This document shows positions 25,342 to 35,800 of a stretch of DNA of 64,000 bases, one piece after another. Source of the DNA: an uncultured delta proteobacterium. GTDB lineage: Bacteria; Desulfobacterota; Desulfovibrionia; Desulfovibrionales; Desulfovibrionaceae. The notes beneath the pieces are model-generated. The model made no database searches, was not told where the DNA came from, and worked only from the letters and a program-made list of their open reading frames with translations. Each line of letters starts with the position of its first letter. Position 1 is the stretch's first letter. Where the stretch lies: positions 1-64,000 of the forward strand of contig CAIMRY010000034.1 of NCBI GenBank assembly GCA_903843965.1, written 5' to 3'. The position numbers and the translations under genes are program-made.

Positions 25342-28300
25342 ATGGGCATGAACCTGCCGGTGCGCGGACCAGCGCAGCGCGTCCTGGTGGCCCTTTTGGC
25401 CGTGGCCGGGGGGGTGCTGCTGCGCCTGGCCATGCTGGGCGTGGTGGGGCCGCGCACCCCCTTTCTGACCTTCTACCCCGCTGTCATGCTCGCCGCGCTT
25501 CTGGGCGGGCTCCTCTCCGGCAGCCTGGCCACGCTGCTGCTGGCCCTGCTGGCCTACCTCTGGGTGCTGCCGCAACTGGCCCCGTTCATCCCCACCGAGG
25601 CGTCGTGGCTGGCCCTGGGCCTGTTCCTGGTCAGCGGCGCGCTCATCTCCGGCATTGCCGAGTCGTTGCACCGCGCCCGGGCCCGCGCCTTCGAAGCCTC
25701 GGTCCTGGCCGCCCGGGCCGAGGAACGCTGCGCGGTGAACGCCGACCTCCAGCGTCTGGCCGCCATTGTCGAGGCCTCGGACGACGCCATTTTCAGCGTG
25801 GCCCAAAACGGCGCCATCATGAGCTGGAACCCCGGCTGCGAGCGCGTGTACGGCTACACGGCGGAGGAGGCCATCGGCATGTCCGCTGCCCTGCTCTGCC
25901 CGCCCGACCGCAGGAACGAGATACCGGACCTGCTGGTGCGCTTCGCCGCCGGGCTGAACGCGGCGCGCTTTGAAACCGTGCGCCTGCGCCAGGACGGCTC
26001 CCTGGTCGACGTGTCCGTGGCCGTCTCGGCCATCCGCCGCGACGACGGCAGCCTGGACGGCGTTGCGGCCGTGGTGCGCGACATAACCGAGCGCAGGCAG
26101 ACCGAGCGCGCCCTGGCCCGCCACCGGCTCCTGCTGGAGGCCATGAGCAGCATCGGGCGCATCGGCGGCTGGGAGTTCGACACCACGACCCTGGAGATGC
26201 AATGGACGGACGAGACCTACCGCATTCACGGCCTGGAGCCGGGGCAACCTGTCAGCGTGGACCAGGCCATCGCCTTCTACGCGCCGGAGCACCGGCCCGC
26301 CATCCAGCAGGCCGTGCAGCTGGCCCTGGCGCAGGGGCAGTCGTACGATGTGGAGCTGGAGATCATCACCGCCACGGGCGAACGGCGCTGGGTCCACTGC
26401 GTGGGCAGGCGCTCCACGGCCATAGGCAGGGTCTACGGCACCATCCAGGACATCCAGCAGCGCAAGCAGGTGGAGGCCGCCCTGCGCAAGAGCGAGACGC
26501 GCTTCCGCGAGGTGGTGGAGGGCACGGACAACCTCGTCACCCAGGTCGACGCGGACGGGCTGTTCCTCTACGTCAACCCCGTGGCCCGCAGCATCTTCGG
26601 GCTGGAGCCGCAGGAGCTTCTCGGCCGCGCGGCCTTTGACTTCGTCCATCCCGACGACCGCGAGCCCACCCGCCAGGAGTTCCAGCGCTGGGCGGCGGAG
26701 AAGCGCGCCCACGCGAGCCTTGAAAATCGCCAGGTCTCGCGCAGCGGCGAGGTGCGCCACCTGTCCTGGACCATCGACCTGCACTACGCCGAGGACGGAA
26801 GCGTGGCCAGCATCGACAGCATCGCCCAGGACATCACCGAGCGCAAGCAGGCCGAAAAAAAACTGCGGCAAAGCGAAGAGCGCTACCGCAGCATCTTTGA
26901 CAACGTGGGCGACGCCATCTTCATCGGCGATGCGGACGGACGGTTTCTGGCCGTAAACCGCGTGGCCCGCCAGCGCCTGGGCTACAGCGTGGCCGAACTG
27001 CTCGCCATGGGCATTTCCGACGTGGACGCCAACGAGGCCCCGGAGCAGGTGCGCCAGCGCATCGACGAGGTGTTCGAGAACCGGGAATGCATCTTCGAGG
27101 TGACCCACAAGGCCAAGGACGGCACCTTGATCCCCGTGGAGATCAACTGCCGACCCATCACCTACGACGGCCAGCCCGCGTTCATCAGTCTGGTGCGCGA
27201 CATCCGCGAACGCAAACAGGCCGAGGCCGCCCTGCGCGAGAGCCAGCAGCGCCTGCTCTTCTCCCAGGAGATGGCCCAGCTGGGGCAATGGGACGTGAAC
27301 CACGCCACGGACACCCTGTTCTGGGGCCCTGGCGTGTACAGCATCCTTGAAATCGAACCCGGCTCCTGTGCGCCCTCCTACGCGGCATTTCTCGCCCTGG
27401 TGCACCTGGACGACCGCGAGGACGTGGACACGGCCTTCAGCGATTCGCTGGCGGAAAAGGCCCCGTTTTCCGTGGTCCACCGCCTGCTTCTGCCGAGCGG
27501 GCGCGTCAAATGGGTCAAGCAGGCCTGCCACCACGAGTTCGACGCCCTGGGCCAGCCGTTGCGCTCGCTGGGCATCGTGCAGGACATCACCGAACTCAAA
27601 CAGGCCGAGGAAGCCCTGCGCGAGAGCGAGGCCTTCGCGCGCACCATCATCGACAACAGCCCGGACTGCATCAAGATCCTGAACAAAAGCGGCGAGCTGA
27701 CCTACATGAGCCCCAGCGGCCCGCGCCTGCTGGAGCTGGACAACGTGGAGCAGCTCTACGGCAAGCCCTACCTGGCGTTCTGGAAGGGCTCGGACTACGA
27801 ACTCGCCGCCGACGCCTTCCACGAGGCCCAGGCCGGGCACGTGGGCCGCTTTGAAGGCTTTTGCCCCACGGCCGGCGGCACGCCCAAGTGGTGGGATGTC
27901 TCCATTGCGCCGCTTTCCGGCGGGGCCGCCGGACCCGAGCGCTTCCTGGTGGTCTCCCGCGACGACACCGAGCGCAAGCGCACGGCCGACGCCCTGCGCA
28001 TCGAGCGTGAGCGTCTGGCGGCCATCATCGACACCTCCCAGGACCTGATGTTCCTGAAGGACCCGGAACTGCGCTACCTGATGGCCAACTCCGCCCACGA
28101 GGCCCTGCTGGGCCTGGCCCCGCGCGACATGATCGGCAAAACGGACTTTGAGCTGATGGCCGAGGACATGGCCAAGGGCTGCCAGGAGAGCGACCTGGCC
28201 GCCCTGCGCCACGGCGCGGTCATCGTGGACCAGAAGGTGGGCGACACCTGGTACCGCGTGAGCAAGCGCCGCGTGGATGACGCCTGGGGCGCCCCGCTGG

Positions 28301-29421
28301 GCGTGGCCGCGCTCATCACCGACATCACCGCCAGCCGCAGCATGTACGAGGCCCTGCGCGAGAGCGAGGAGATCTTCCGCAATCTGGTGGAAAGCGCGCC
28401 CAAGGCCATCTTCGTGCAGACCAGGGGCTGCTTCGCCTACGTCAATGCTGCCTGCCTGAAGCTCTACGGCGCGGCCTGCCCCGAGGACCTGCTGGGCAGC
28501 TCGGTGCTCGCGCGCTTCCACCCGGACTACCACGCCCTGGCCACCGAGCGCATGCGCCGGGTCAACCAGGAGCGCCAGTCGGCCCCGGCCCTGGAGATGC
28601 GGCACCTGCGCCTGGACGGCAGGCCCCTGGACGTGGAGGTCTCCGCCGTGCCCCTGCTCTACGCTGGCGAAAACGGGGCCCTGGTCTTCGTACACGACAT
28701 CACCGAGCGCAAGCGCGAGGAAGCCCTGCGCGCGGACATGGAGCGCATCGCCAAGCACGACCTGAAGGGCCCGCTGAACGCGGTGATCAACCTGCCTCTT
28801 TTGTACCAGAACGACCCGAACCTGACCCCCGACCAGGTGGAGGGCATGGAGCTCATCCACCGGGCCGGGCTGTCCATGCTGGAGCTCATCGACCAGTCCC
28901 TGACCCTGTACCGCATCGAAACCGGCAGCTTCGAGCTTTCGCCCCTGCCCGTAGACCTGCTGGCCCTGACCCGGCAGGTGGCCAACGAGCTGGAATCCCT
29001 GGCGAAGACCCTTGGCGTGGAGCTCCTGCTGGAGGTCCGGGACGACCTTGCGCCCATCTGCGGCGACGGGCTGCTCTGCCGGACCATGCTCTCCAACCTG
29101 CTCAAGAACGCGGTGGAGGCCTCGCCCCAGGGCGGCGAGGTCCAGGTGCGGCTCTGCGCGGCGGACGGCCAGGCCGAGTGGTCCACGCACAACGCCGGAA
29201 CCGTGCCCGACTCCCTGCGGGCCACCTTCTTCGACAAGTACTCCACCCAGGGCAAGCGCCACGGCGCGGGTCTGGGCACCTATTCCGCGCGCCTCTCGGC
29301 CGAGGCCCAGGGAGGCTCCGTGGCGATGCATAGCGCAGACGGCGAGGGCACCACAGTCACGGTGCGGCTGCCGCTGTGGGCGGCGGAGGCGCAGAAGGCC
29401 GGAGCCAACGCTGGGGTTTGA
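25342..29421 (+). CDS. Giant multi-PAS membrane histidine kinase
   Basis: The 1359-aa protein has an N-terminal membrane domain resembling DUF4118 (about 10-110, several helices, FLTFYPAVMLAALLGGLLSG). About eight PAS/PAC domains fill residues 130-1120, each ending with a DITERK-like linker (RDITERRQTE, QDITERKQAE, RDIRERKQAE). Next come a phosphoacceptor segment KHDLKGPL (His about 1139) and a HATPase domain (NLLKNAVEAS, GLGTYSARLS). ATG 25342 has GGGGGAGG upstream and is preferred over an ATG at 25279. It is a paralog of the kinase at 6105. No cognate regulator is adjacent; the next gene is a diguanylate cyclase. Confidence 0.92.
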   Translation: MGMNLPVRGPAQRVLVALLAVAGGVLLRLAMLGVVGPRTPFLTFYPAVMLAALLGGLLSGSLATLLLALLAYLWVLPQLAPFIPTEASWLALGLFLVSGALISGIAESLHRARARAFEASVLAARAEERCAVNADLQRLAAIVEASDDAIFSVAQNGAIMSWNPGCERVYGYTAEEAIGMSAALLCPPDRRNEIPDLLVRFAAGLNAARFETVRLRQDGSLVDVSVAVSAIRRDDGSLDGVAAVVRDITERRQTERALARHRLLLEAMSSIGRIGGWEFDTTTLEMQWTDETYRIHGLEPGQPVSVDQAIAFYAPEHRPAIQQAVQLALAQGQSYDVELEIITATGERRWVHCVGRRSTAIGRVYGTIQDIQQRKQVEAALRKSETRFREVVEGTDNLVTQVDADGLFLYVNPVARSIFGLEPQELLGRAAFDFVHPDDREPTRQEFQRWAAEKRAHASLENRQVSRSGEVRHLSWTIDLHYAEDGSVASIDSIAQDITERKQAEKKLRQSEERYRSIFDNVGDAIFIGDADGRFLAVNRVARQRLGYSVAELLAMGISDVDANEAPEQVRQRIDEVFENRECIFEVTHKAKDGTLIPVEINCRPITYDGQPAFISLVRDIRERKQAEAALRESQQRLLFSQEMAQLGQWDVNHATDTLFWGPGVYSILEIEPGSCAPSYAAFLALVHLDDREDVDTAFSDSLAEKAPFSVVHRLLLPSGRVKWVKQACHHEFDALGQPLRSLGIVQDITELKQAEEALRESEAFARTIIDNSPDCIKILNKSGELTYMSPSGPRLLELDNVEQLYGKPYLAFWKGSDYELAADAFHEAQAGHVGRFEGFCPTAGGTPKWWDVSIAPLSGGAAGPERFLVVSRDDTERKRTADALRIERERLAAIIDTSQDLMFLKDPELRYLMANSAHEALLGLAPRDMIGKTDFELMAEDMAKGCQESDLAALRHGAVIVDQKVGDTWYRVSKRRVDDAWGAPLGVAALITDITASRSMYEALRESEEIFRNLVESAPKAIFVQTRGCFAYVNAACLKLYGAACPEDLLGSSVLARFHPDYHALATERMRRVNQERQSAPALEMRHLRLDGRPLDVEVSAVPLLYAGENGALVFVHDITERKREEALRADMERIAKHDLKGPLNAVINLPLLYQNDPNLTPDQVEGMELIHRAGLSMLELIDQSLTLYRIETGSFELSPLPVDLLALTRQVANELESLAKTLGVELLLEVRDDLAPICGDGLLCRTMLSNLLKNAVEASPQGGEVQVRLCAADGQAEWSTHNAGTVPDSLRATFFDKYSTQGKRHGAGLGTYSARLSAEAQGGSVAMHSADGEGTTVTVRLPLWAAEAQKAGANAGV

Positions 29422-29759
29422 CGGGGGGGGGAGAGGCTGGCGCGACAGCCGCAGGTCTTAGCGCACGGCGTGCCCGCGCCCCGGCCCGGCCATGGCAAAG
29501 CCCCCTGCCCGCTCGCCCCGGCCGCCCCGCCTTGGGACCTCGCGCCCGCCCCGGTTCCGGGTCGATTCTGGCGTTGACGCCCGCTCTGTCCAAGGGTAAA
29601 TGAACAAAGGTGCAATCCGTTGCAGCGCATTGTCTTGGGCGCGCAACTCCCCGGAATCGGCCCGGAACCGGCCCTGACCAGTCGGGGCCAGGCGGGTTGC
29701 CGCAGCACGTTTGTTTCCTTAAGGTTCCGGCCATGGGCCCCATTGTCGGCGAGGTGTTG
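29422..29759. other. Intergenic region upstream of the diguanylate cyclase
   Basis: No gene is supported in this 338-bp gap. The first half is very G+C-rich. A possible promoter is TTGACG at 29574-29579 with a 17-nt spacer to TAAATG at 29597-29602. A small hairpin TGCAA-tccg-TTGCA follows in the leader. Confidence 0.4.
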
Positions 29760-30842
29760 ATGACTCCGGATCAGAGCAAGAATCACTGCCATGACCTGGA
29801 AAAGGTCCAGCAGGTCCTGGAGCGCTTCGGCGTGGCCGAGGACGCCGACTGGATGGCCGTGGTGCTCTTCGTGCGCAACCTCGTGGCCGAAATGAACCTG
29901 TTCACCAAAAGCCAGAAGTGCGCCATCCAGGCCGCCGTCTTTGAGCAGATGGCCGCCAGGCCCCTGGACCGCAAGAGCTTCCGGCAGGTCATCGCCACCA
30001 TCCAGGGTTTTCTGCTGGACAACTCCAAGGTGGCCGACCTGCGCGACCAGCTCAAGGCCGAACGCGACGGGGCAAACGCCCTGTACGCCGAGATGAGCCG
30101 CGTGGTGCAGGACATCCAGGCCAGCAGCCAGACCCGCGAAACCAGCCTTGAGCGCATGGGCCGGGACACAGAGAAGCTCATCTGCGCCGAGGAAGACAAG
30201 ACCGAGGTGGTGCGCCGCTTTCGCGGCATGATCACCGAGATGGTGGCCCAGGCCAGGGAGGAAGCCCGCACCTGGGAGGAGCACGCCAGGCAGGTGGAGC
30301 GCACGGCCAACTTCGACCCGCTTTTGAGCGAGCTGTATAGCCGCCGCGCCCTGGACGTCCAAATCGACGGGGCCATGGAGCGCGCCAGGCGAAACAACAG
30401 CCCGCTGTCGCTGATGTTTCTCGACGTGGACCACTTTAAAACCGTCAACGACACCTACGGCCACCTTGTGGGCGACGGGGTGCTGCGGGTGCTGGCGGCC
30501 GTCGTCTCGGCCCATGCCATGCTGTTCAAGGGCTATGCCGCCCGCTTCGGCGGGGAGGAGCTGGTGGTTCTCTGCGAGGACATGGACGAGGCCGCCGCCG
30601 TGACCCGGGCCGAGGCCATCCGCCTGGACGTGGCCAACTGCCCCTACGAGCCCCAGTACGACGGCCCGGTGCAGACCGAAATCGTCTGCGTCACCGTGAG
30701 CATCGGCGTGGCCCAGCTGCAGACCGGGCAGACCTCGACCGACCTGACCCTGGCCGCAGACCAGGCCATGTATGCCGCCAAGACCAGGGGGCGCAACATG
30801 GTCGTGGCCTACAGCAGCCTCCAGGCCGGACCAAAGGCCTGA
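29760..30842 (+). CDS. Diguanylate cyclase (GGDEF)
   Basis: The 360-aa soluble protein has an all-helical N-terminal domain (about 1-95), a coiled coil (about 95-180) and a C-terminal GGDEF domain (about 185-355). Motifs are FDPLLSELYSRRAL, MFLDVDHFKTVNDTYGH, the active loop RFGGEELVVL and SIGVAQLQ. The loop is GGEEL, compatible with activity; no RxxD inhibitory site is visible upstream of it. ATG 29760 has GAGG 5 nt upstream; an in-frame ATG at 29733 (AAGG 8 nt upstream) is an alternative. Its last four codons including the stop are tandemly repeated downstream. Confidence 0.9.
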   Translation: MTPDQSKNHCHDLEKVQQVLERFGVAEDADWMAVVLFVRNLVAEMNLFTKSQKCAIQAAVFEQMAARPLDRKSFRQVIATIQGFLLDNSKVADLRDQLKAERDGANALYAEMSRVVQDIQASSQTRETSLERMGRDTEKLICAEEDKTEVVRRFRGMITEMVAQAREEARTWEEHARQVERTANFDPLLSELYSRRALDVQIDGAMERARRNNSPLSLMFLDVDHFKTVNDTYGHLVGDGVLRVLAAVVSAHAMLFKGYAARFGGEELVVLCEDMDEAAAVTRAEAIRLDVANCPYEPQYDGPVQTEIVCVTVSIGVAQLQTGQTSTDLTLAADQAMYAAKTRGRNMVVAYSSLQAGPKA

Positions 30843-30890
30843 ACAAAGGCCTGACCAAGGGCCTGACCAAAGGCCTGAACAACGGCCCTG
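30831..30890 (+). repeat. 12-bp tandem repeat containing the stop codon of the diguanylate cyclase
   Basis: Five 12-bp units run from 30831. The first four read CCA AAG GCC TGA, ACA AAG GCC TGA, CCA AGG GCC TGA and CCA AAG GCC TGA, and the fifth has lost the stop. The first unit is the authentic C-terminus (PKA-stop), so the terminal codons have been duplicated together with the stop. Confidence 0.9.
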
Positions 30891-30948
30891 GCGACAGGGC
30901 CAAAAGCATGCGGTCCGCTTGCGGCCGGACCAACGCAAAGGATCGTTC

Positions 30949-32739
30949 ATGCCCAAAGTCCAATCCATCCAGATGCGTGTTTTGCTGTGGGGCTGGGGCG
31001 TGCTCATCGTCGGCCTGGCCCTGGCCTTCTGGCGCTACAGCGCCACCCTGGACGACGAGACCGCACGCGACTTCGAGAGCGACACCCTGGCCCGCCTGGA
31101 CACCGTGCAATGGCTGTTGGACAAGAGCGGCCCCTTCAAGGAGCCGCGCGACCGCCAGGACTTTCTGCACACCCTGGCCGCGAACATGGGCATGCGCATC
31201 ACCCTCATCCAGGGCGCAAAGGTCCTGGCCGACTCCTCGCGCGCCTTTGCCGACCTAGCGGCCATGGACGACCACTCCACCCGGCCCGAGGTGGCCGCCG
31301 CCCTGGGCGGCGAGGTGGGCCAATCCTCCCGCCACAGCATCACGCTCGACCGCGACATGATCTACATGGCGCGCAAGCTGCCGGACCAGCCGGACCAGCC
31401 TGAAACCGTGCTGCGCCTGGCCGCGCCCGTCAGCCAGGTGCGCATGCACATCAAGCGCATGCGCTGGGCGCTTTTGGCCGCCGTCATCCCGCTGATGCTC
31501 GGCTCGGGCATTCTGCTGTACCTGCTTTCGCGCACCATCACCGCAGGCATCGCCCAATTCACGGAGGCCGCCCAGGCCATCGGCGAGGGCGACTACCGAC
31601 GCAGAATCATCTTCTACCCTGCGGCGGAGTTCCAACCCCTGGCCGAGGCCATCAACCGCATGGCCAAGAAGATCAAGAAGAACGTCAAGGTCATCGAGAA
31701 CCAGCGCGGCGAGCTCTGGGCCATGTTCGAGGGCATGACCGAGGGCGTCATGGTGCTCGACTCCTCCGGGCGCATCCTGCACGTGAACCCGGCCCTTTCG
31801 GCCATCTTCCCGCGCTCGCACGAGTTCATCGGCCGCGCCCCGCTGGAGGCCACCATGAGCCTGGAGATCCAGAACCTGGTGGACACCCTCATGGCCGGGG
31901 AAACCACCGAGCCCGTGAGCAGGCAGATTGAGCTGAAAAGCCGCCACTGCGCGGAGATGACCGTGGTGCCCTTCCGCGACCACAAGTTCCGGCCCAGGGT
32001 CATCCTCATCTTCCACGACACCAGTGAGCAGAAGCGCGTGGAGCGCGTGCTGCGCGACTTCGTGGCCAATGCCTCGCACCAGCTGCGCACGCCGCTGACC
32101 AGCATCCGGGGCTATGCCGAGACCCTGCTCGACGCGCCCCCGGCGGACGAGTCCAAGCGCCGCGAGTTTTTGGACATCATCCGCGCCAACGCCGTGCACA
32201 TGACCAAGGTCATCGCGGGCATGTTCGCCCTGGCCAAGAGCGAGCGCGGCGGCAAGCGCCCCAAGGACCTGAACGCCAGCGTGCCCCAGGCCCTGGAGCA
32301 CGCCCTCATGAACTCCGCCTTTGCCGCGCAGGAAAAAGCCATCAGCGTGGTCGTGGAGGAATTGCCCGAGCACCTGCCCAACGTGGCCGCCGACCCCGAC
32401 GGCTTGCTCCAGGTGGCGGACAACCTGCTGGACAACGCCATCAAGTACTCCCCGCAGGGCACGAGCGTCCGCATCAGCGCCGCCACAGACGGCCAGAGCG
32501 TGACCCTGCGCTTCCTGGACCAGGGGCCCGGCATCAGCCCGGAGGACCAGAAGCGCGTGTTCGAGCGTTTTTTCCGCGCCGACAACAACGACGTGGACGG
32601 CGCGGGCAGCGCCGGCCTGGGCCTGGCGATCTGCCGCCACATCGCCCGCAACTATGGCGGCGAGGTCTGGGTGGACTCCCCTGCGGACCAGGACACCGGC
32701 AACGGCAGCGTCTTTTGCGTGCGCCTGCCCGTGGCCTGA
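30949..32739 (+). CDS. PhoR-like sensor histidine kinase
   Basis: The 596-aa protein has a TM helix (about 12-27), a periplasmic region with EVGQSSRHSITLDRDMIYMA, a second TM (about 165-187), and a HAMP (LLSRTITAGIAQFTEAAQAI). A PAS domain follows (about 245-355), then HisKA with NASHQLRTPLTSIRGYAETL (His about 377) and HATPase (NLLDNAIKYS, DQGPGI, ERFFRAD, GLGLAIC). This layout is that of PhoR-type phosphate sensors, but no phoB, phoU or pst genes lie in the window, so the signal is uncertain. AAGGA lies 7 nt before ATG 30949. Confidence 0.92.
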   Translation: MPKVQSIQMRVLLWGWGVLIVGLALAFWRYSATLDDETARDFESDTLARLDTVQWLLDKSGPFKEPRDRQDFLHTLAANMGMRITLIQGAKVLADSSRAFADLAAMDDHSTRPEVAAALGGEVGQSSRHSITLDRDMIYMARKLPDQPDQPETVLRLAAPVSQVRMHIKRMRWALLAAVIPLMLGSGILLYLLSRTITAGIAQFTEAAQAIGEGDYRRRIIFYPAAEFQPLAEAINRMAKKIKKNVKVIENQRGELWAMFEGMTEGVMVLDSSGRILHVNPALSAIFPRSHEFIGRAPLEATMSLEIQNLVDTLMAGETTEPVSRQIELKSRHCAEMTVVPFRDHKFRPRVILIFHDTSEQKRVERVLRDFVANASHQLRTPLTSIRGYAETLLDAPPADESKRREFLDIIRANAVHMTKVIAGMFALAKSERGGKRPKDLNASVPQALEHALMNSAFAAQEKAISVVVEELPEHLPNVAADPDGLLQVADNLLDNAIKYSPQGTSVRISAATDGQSVTLRFLDQGPGISPEDQKRVFERFFRADNNDVDGAGSAGLGLAICRHIARNYGGEVWVDSPADQDTGNGSVFCVRLPVA

Positions 32740-32884
32740 GCGTGCGCGGCGGACTGCGGCCCTGCCAGGAAAACGTAGTCGGCGTTATTGCAAAACAATG
32801 GGCTGCGTGTACAAGGGACAATAGCCTGCATTCTCCAGTGCCCCCTGGACGCTGGTGGTGAACCTGGAACACGGGCGGACGCTG

Positions 32885-35800
32885 ATGGCCGGAACCGAGC
32901 ACCCGAAACTGCCGCGCGCGCTGGCCTGGCCGCGCCCTGGCTGCGCCGCCCTGGCTGCAGCCGTTGCCCTGGCCGTGATCCTGTGCGCCGCTGGGGCCAG
33001 CCAGGCCAGGCCCGTGCAGCAGGTGCTGGTGCTGCACTCCTACCACCAGGGCTACCAGTGGACGGACAGCATCCAGTCCGGCCTGACTGAGACCCTGGCG
33101 CGCCTGGCCCCGGAGGCCGTCGTCCATGTGGAGTACATGGACACCAAGCGCCAGCTGCCGGAATCCATCTTCGGCCTGCTGGCCAGGTTCTACGCCAAGA
33201 AATACGCCGGGTTCCACCCGGACGTCATCCTCGCCAGCGACGACAACGCCCTGGACTTCCTGCTGGCCCACCGCGACAGCCTGTTTCCCGGCGCGCCCGT
33301 GGTCTTCTGCGGCGTCAACGACTACCGGCCCGACCGCCTGGGCAAGGCCCGGGGCTACACCGGCGTGTCCGAGCAGGCGGACATCGCCGGGACCATCGAG
33401 GTGGCGCTGAGGCTCATGCCGTCCATGCGGCGGCTGGTGATCATCACCGACTCGACCGAGACCGGCCGCTACAACAGCGCCAACGCCATGGAGGCGGTGC
33501 GCCCCCTCCTGGGCCGCATCGAGGTGCAGGAGCTGGCCGGGCTGCCCTTTGGCGAGGCGGCCTCGGCCCTGTCCACCCTGTCGCCGGACGCGGGCATCCT
33601 CTACCTGGGCCTGCTGCGCGACCCGGACAACCAGTCCATGGACGTGGCCGAGTCCCTGGACTTCATCCGCAGGCACACCCCCCAACCCATCTTCGGGGTC
33701 TGGGACTTTTTGCTGGGGCACCACACCGTGGGCGGGGTGGTGGTCAGCGGCGCGCACCAGGGCCGGACCATGGCCGGGCTGGCCGCGCGCATCCTGGCCG
33801 GGGAGCGCGCGGACGACATCCCCGTGGTGGCCGAAAGTCCCAACGTGGCCATGTTCGACTACAACGAGCTCAAACTCCAGGGATTTTCCGCCAGCAAGCT
33901 GCCCAGCGGCAGCATCATCCTGAACCAGCCCGTGGGGCTGTGGCGGCGCTACTTCGTCTGGCTGGCGCTGGCCGGGTCGGTGTTCACCATCATGGCTGCG
34001 GTCATCGGGCTCTTGTGGGTCAACATCCTGCGCCGCCGCCGGGCCGAGGCCCAGCGCAGGGCCTCGGATCGCCGCTACGGGGAGTTCGTGGAGGTGCTGT
34101 CCATCGGCGTCCTGGAGCTTAATCTCTCCGGGCGCATCGTCTATGCCAATCCCGGCAGCTACGCCATCTGCGGCGGCGCCCCGGGAACGCTGCCGGGCCG
34201 GAACATCCTGGACCTGGCCGGGTCGGACCAGTCGCGCCAGGCCATCAGCTCCATGCTTTCCCTCGCCAGCGAGGGCCCGCTGCCGCCGGGCTCGGCCCTG
34301 GTGCGGCTGGACCGCTTCGACGGCGGCCTGGCCGACCTCAAGGTGGACTGGATCTGCCTGCGCGACGCCGAGGGCCGCGTCACCGGCTTTCTGGCCGCAG
34401 CCACGGACCTGACCAGCCTGCGGCAGTCCGAGCGCGAACGCGAGTCCCAGCACCGCTTCACCACCGCCCTTCTGGACGCCAACCCCACGCCCATCTATGC
34501 CAAGGACAGGCAAGGGCGCTACGTGCGCGTAAACCGCGCCATGTGCGAGTTCGTCGGCCTGCCGGAGCAAGAGATCCTGGGCCGCCGCCTGGAAGACATC
34601 AGCACGCAGGACTTCGCCCTGCGCATAGCCGATCTGGATGCCCTGCTCAATGCCCACCAGGGCCAGCAGGTCTTTGAGGCCCAGGCCCCGGACAGCCGCG
34701 GCCAGCAGCGCGACCTGCTCTTCAACCGCTCCCTGTACTACGACGCCAAGGGCCGGGCCGAGGGCATCGTGGGCACCATGACGGACATCACCGCGCGCAA
34801 GAAGGCCGAGTCCGACCTGCGCGAAAGCCGCGAGAAGTACCGCGTCCTGTTCGAGAGCCTGCCCCTGGCCCTTGCCGTCACCGACATCGCGGGCCGCTTC
34901 CTGGAGATCAACCGCGCGGCCGAGGAGCTGTTCGGCTGCCCACGCCAGCGGCTGCTTGGCGTGCTGCCCGAAGAGCGCGAGTTCGCGGTGCTGGACGAAT
35001 GCGGCGCGCGGCTCAAGACCGACGGATTCCCGAGCGTGCGCGCCGTGCGGCAGCAGCAGCTGATCCGGGCCGAGCTGCAGATCGTCCGGGCCGACCAGAC
35101 CCTGCGCCACGTCTCGTCCCTGGCGGCCCCCCTGCCCCTGCAAGGCTTCGGGGCCATGCTGGCGCTCACGGACATCACCGAGCGCAAGCGCCTGGAGCAG
35201 ATTATCCAGAGTCGGCTCACGGCGGTCACCACCCCCCCGGGCGAGACCGTTGACCTCTCCTTCACCGACCTCTTCGACCTGAAGGACATCCAGGCCGTGC
35301 AGGACGCCTTTGCCCAGGCCGTGGGCGTGGCCTCGGTCATCACCACGCCCGAGGGCGTGGCCCTGACCCGGCCCAGCAACCCCAGCAGCCTGTGCGGGCT
35401 CATCCAAAGCTCCATCGGCGGCACTGCCGCCTGCGAATCCGCCAGCCGGGCCCTCATCGGGCCAGGGGCCACGCCCGGTCCCCACCTTTGCCCCTCCAGC
35501 GGGCTGTTCACCGGCGTCGCGTCCATTCGCCAAGGAGGCCGCCAAGGGGGCCGCGGCCCAGACCCCGGCGGCGACAGGGTGCTGGCCCAGTGGTTTGTCT
35601 GCCAGGTGCGGCCCGCTGATTCCGACCTGGACGGGCTCGTGGCGGCGGCGACCGGCCTGGGGTTCGACCCCGACGAGTACCGAAAGAGCCTGGAGGCCGT
35701 GCCGGTCATGGACCGCAGGCGCTTCGAGGAGGTCAACACCGCGCTGAACCGCATTGCCGAGCAGTTTTCCGAGCTGGCCCTGCGCAACATGCAGCAAGCC

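Noticed and set aside
24844-29331. 1495-codon minus-strand frame extending from the Cys-cluster gene
   Set aside because: Only the last ~105 codons form the YkgJ-like protein; the rest is antisense to the giant PAS kinase.
29458-29646. 62-codon minus-strand ORF in the gap before the diguanylate cyclase
   Set aside because: Its Arg/Gly-rich C-terminal half and lack of a clear ribosome binding site do not support a gene.
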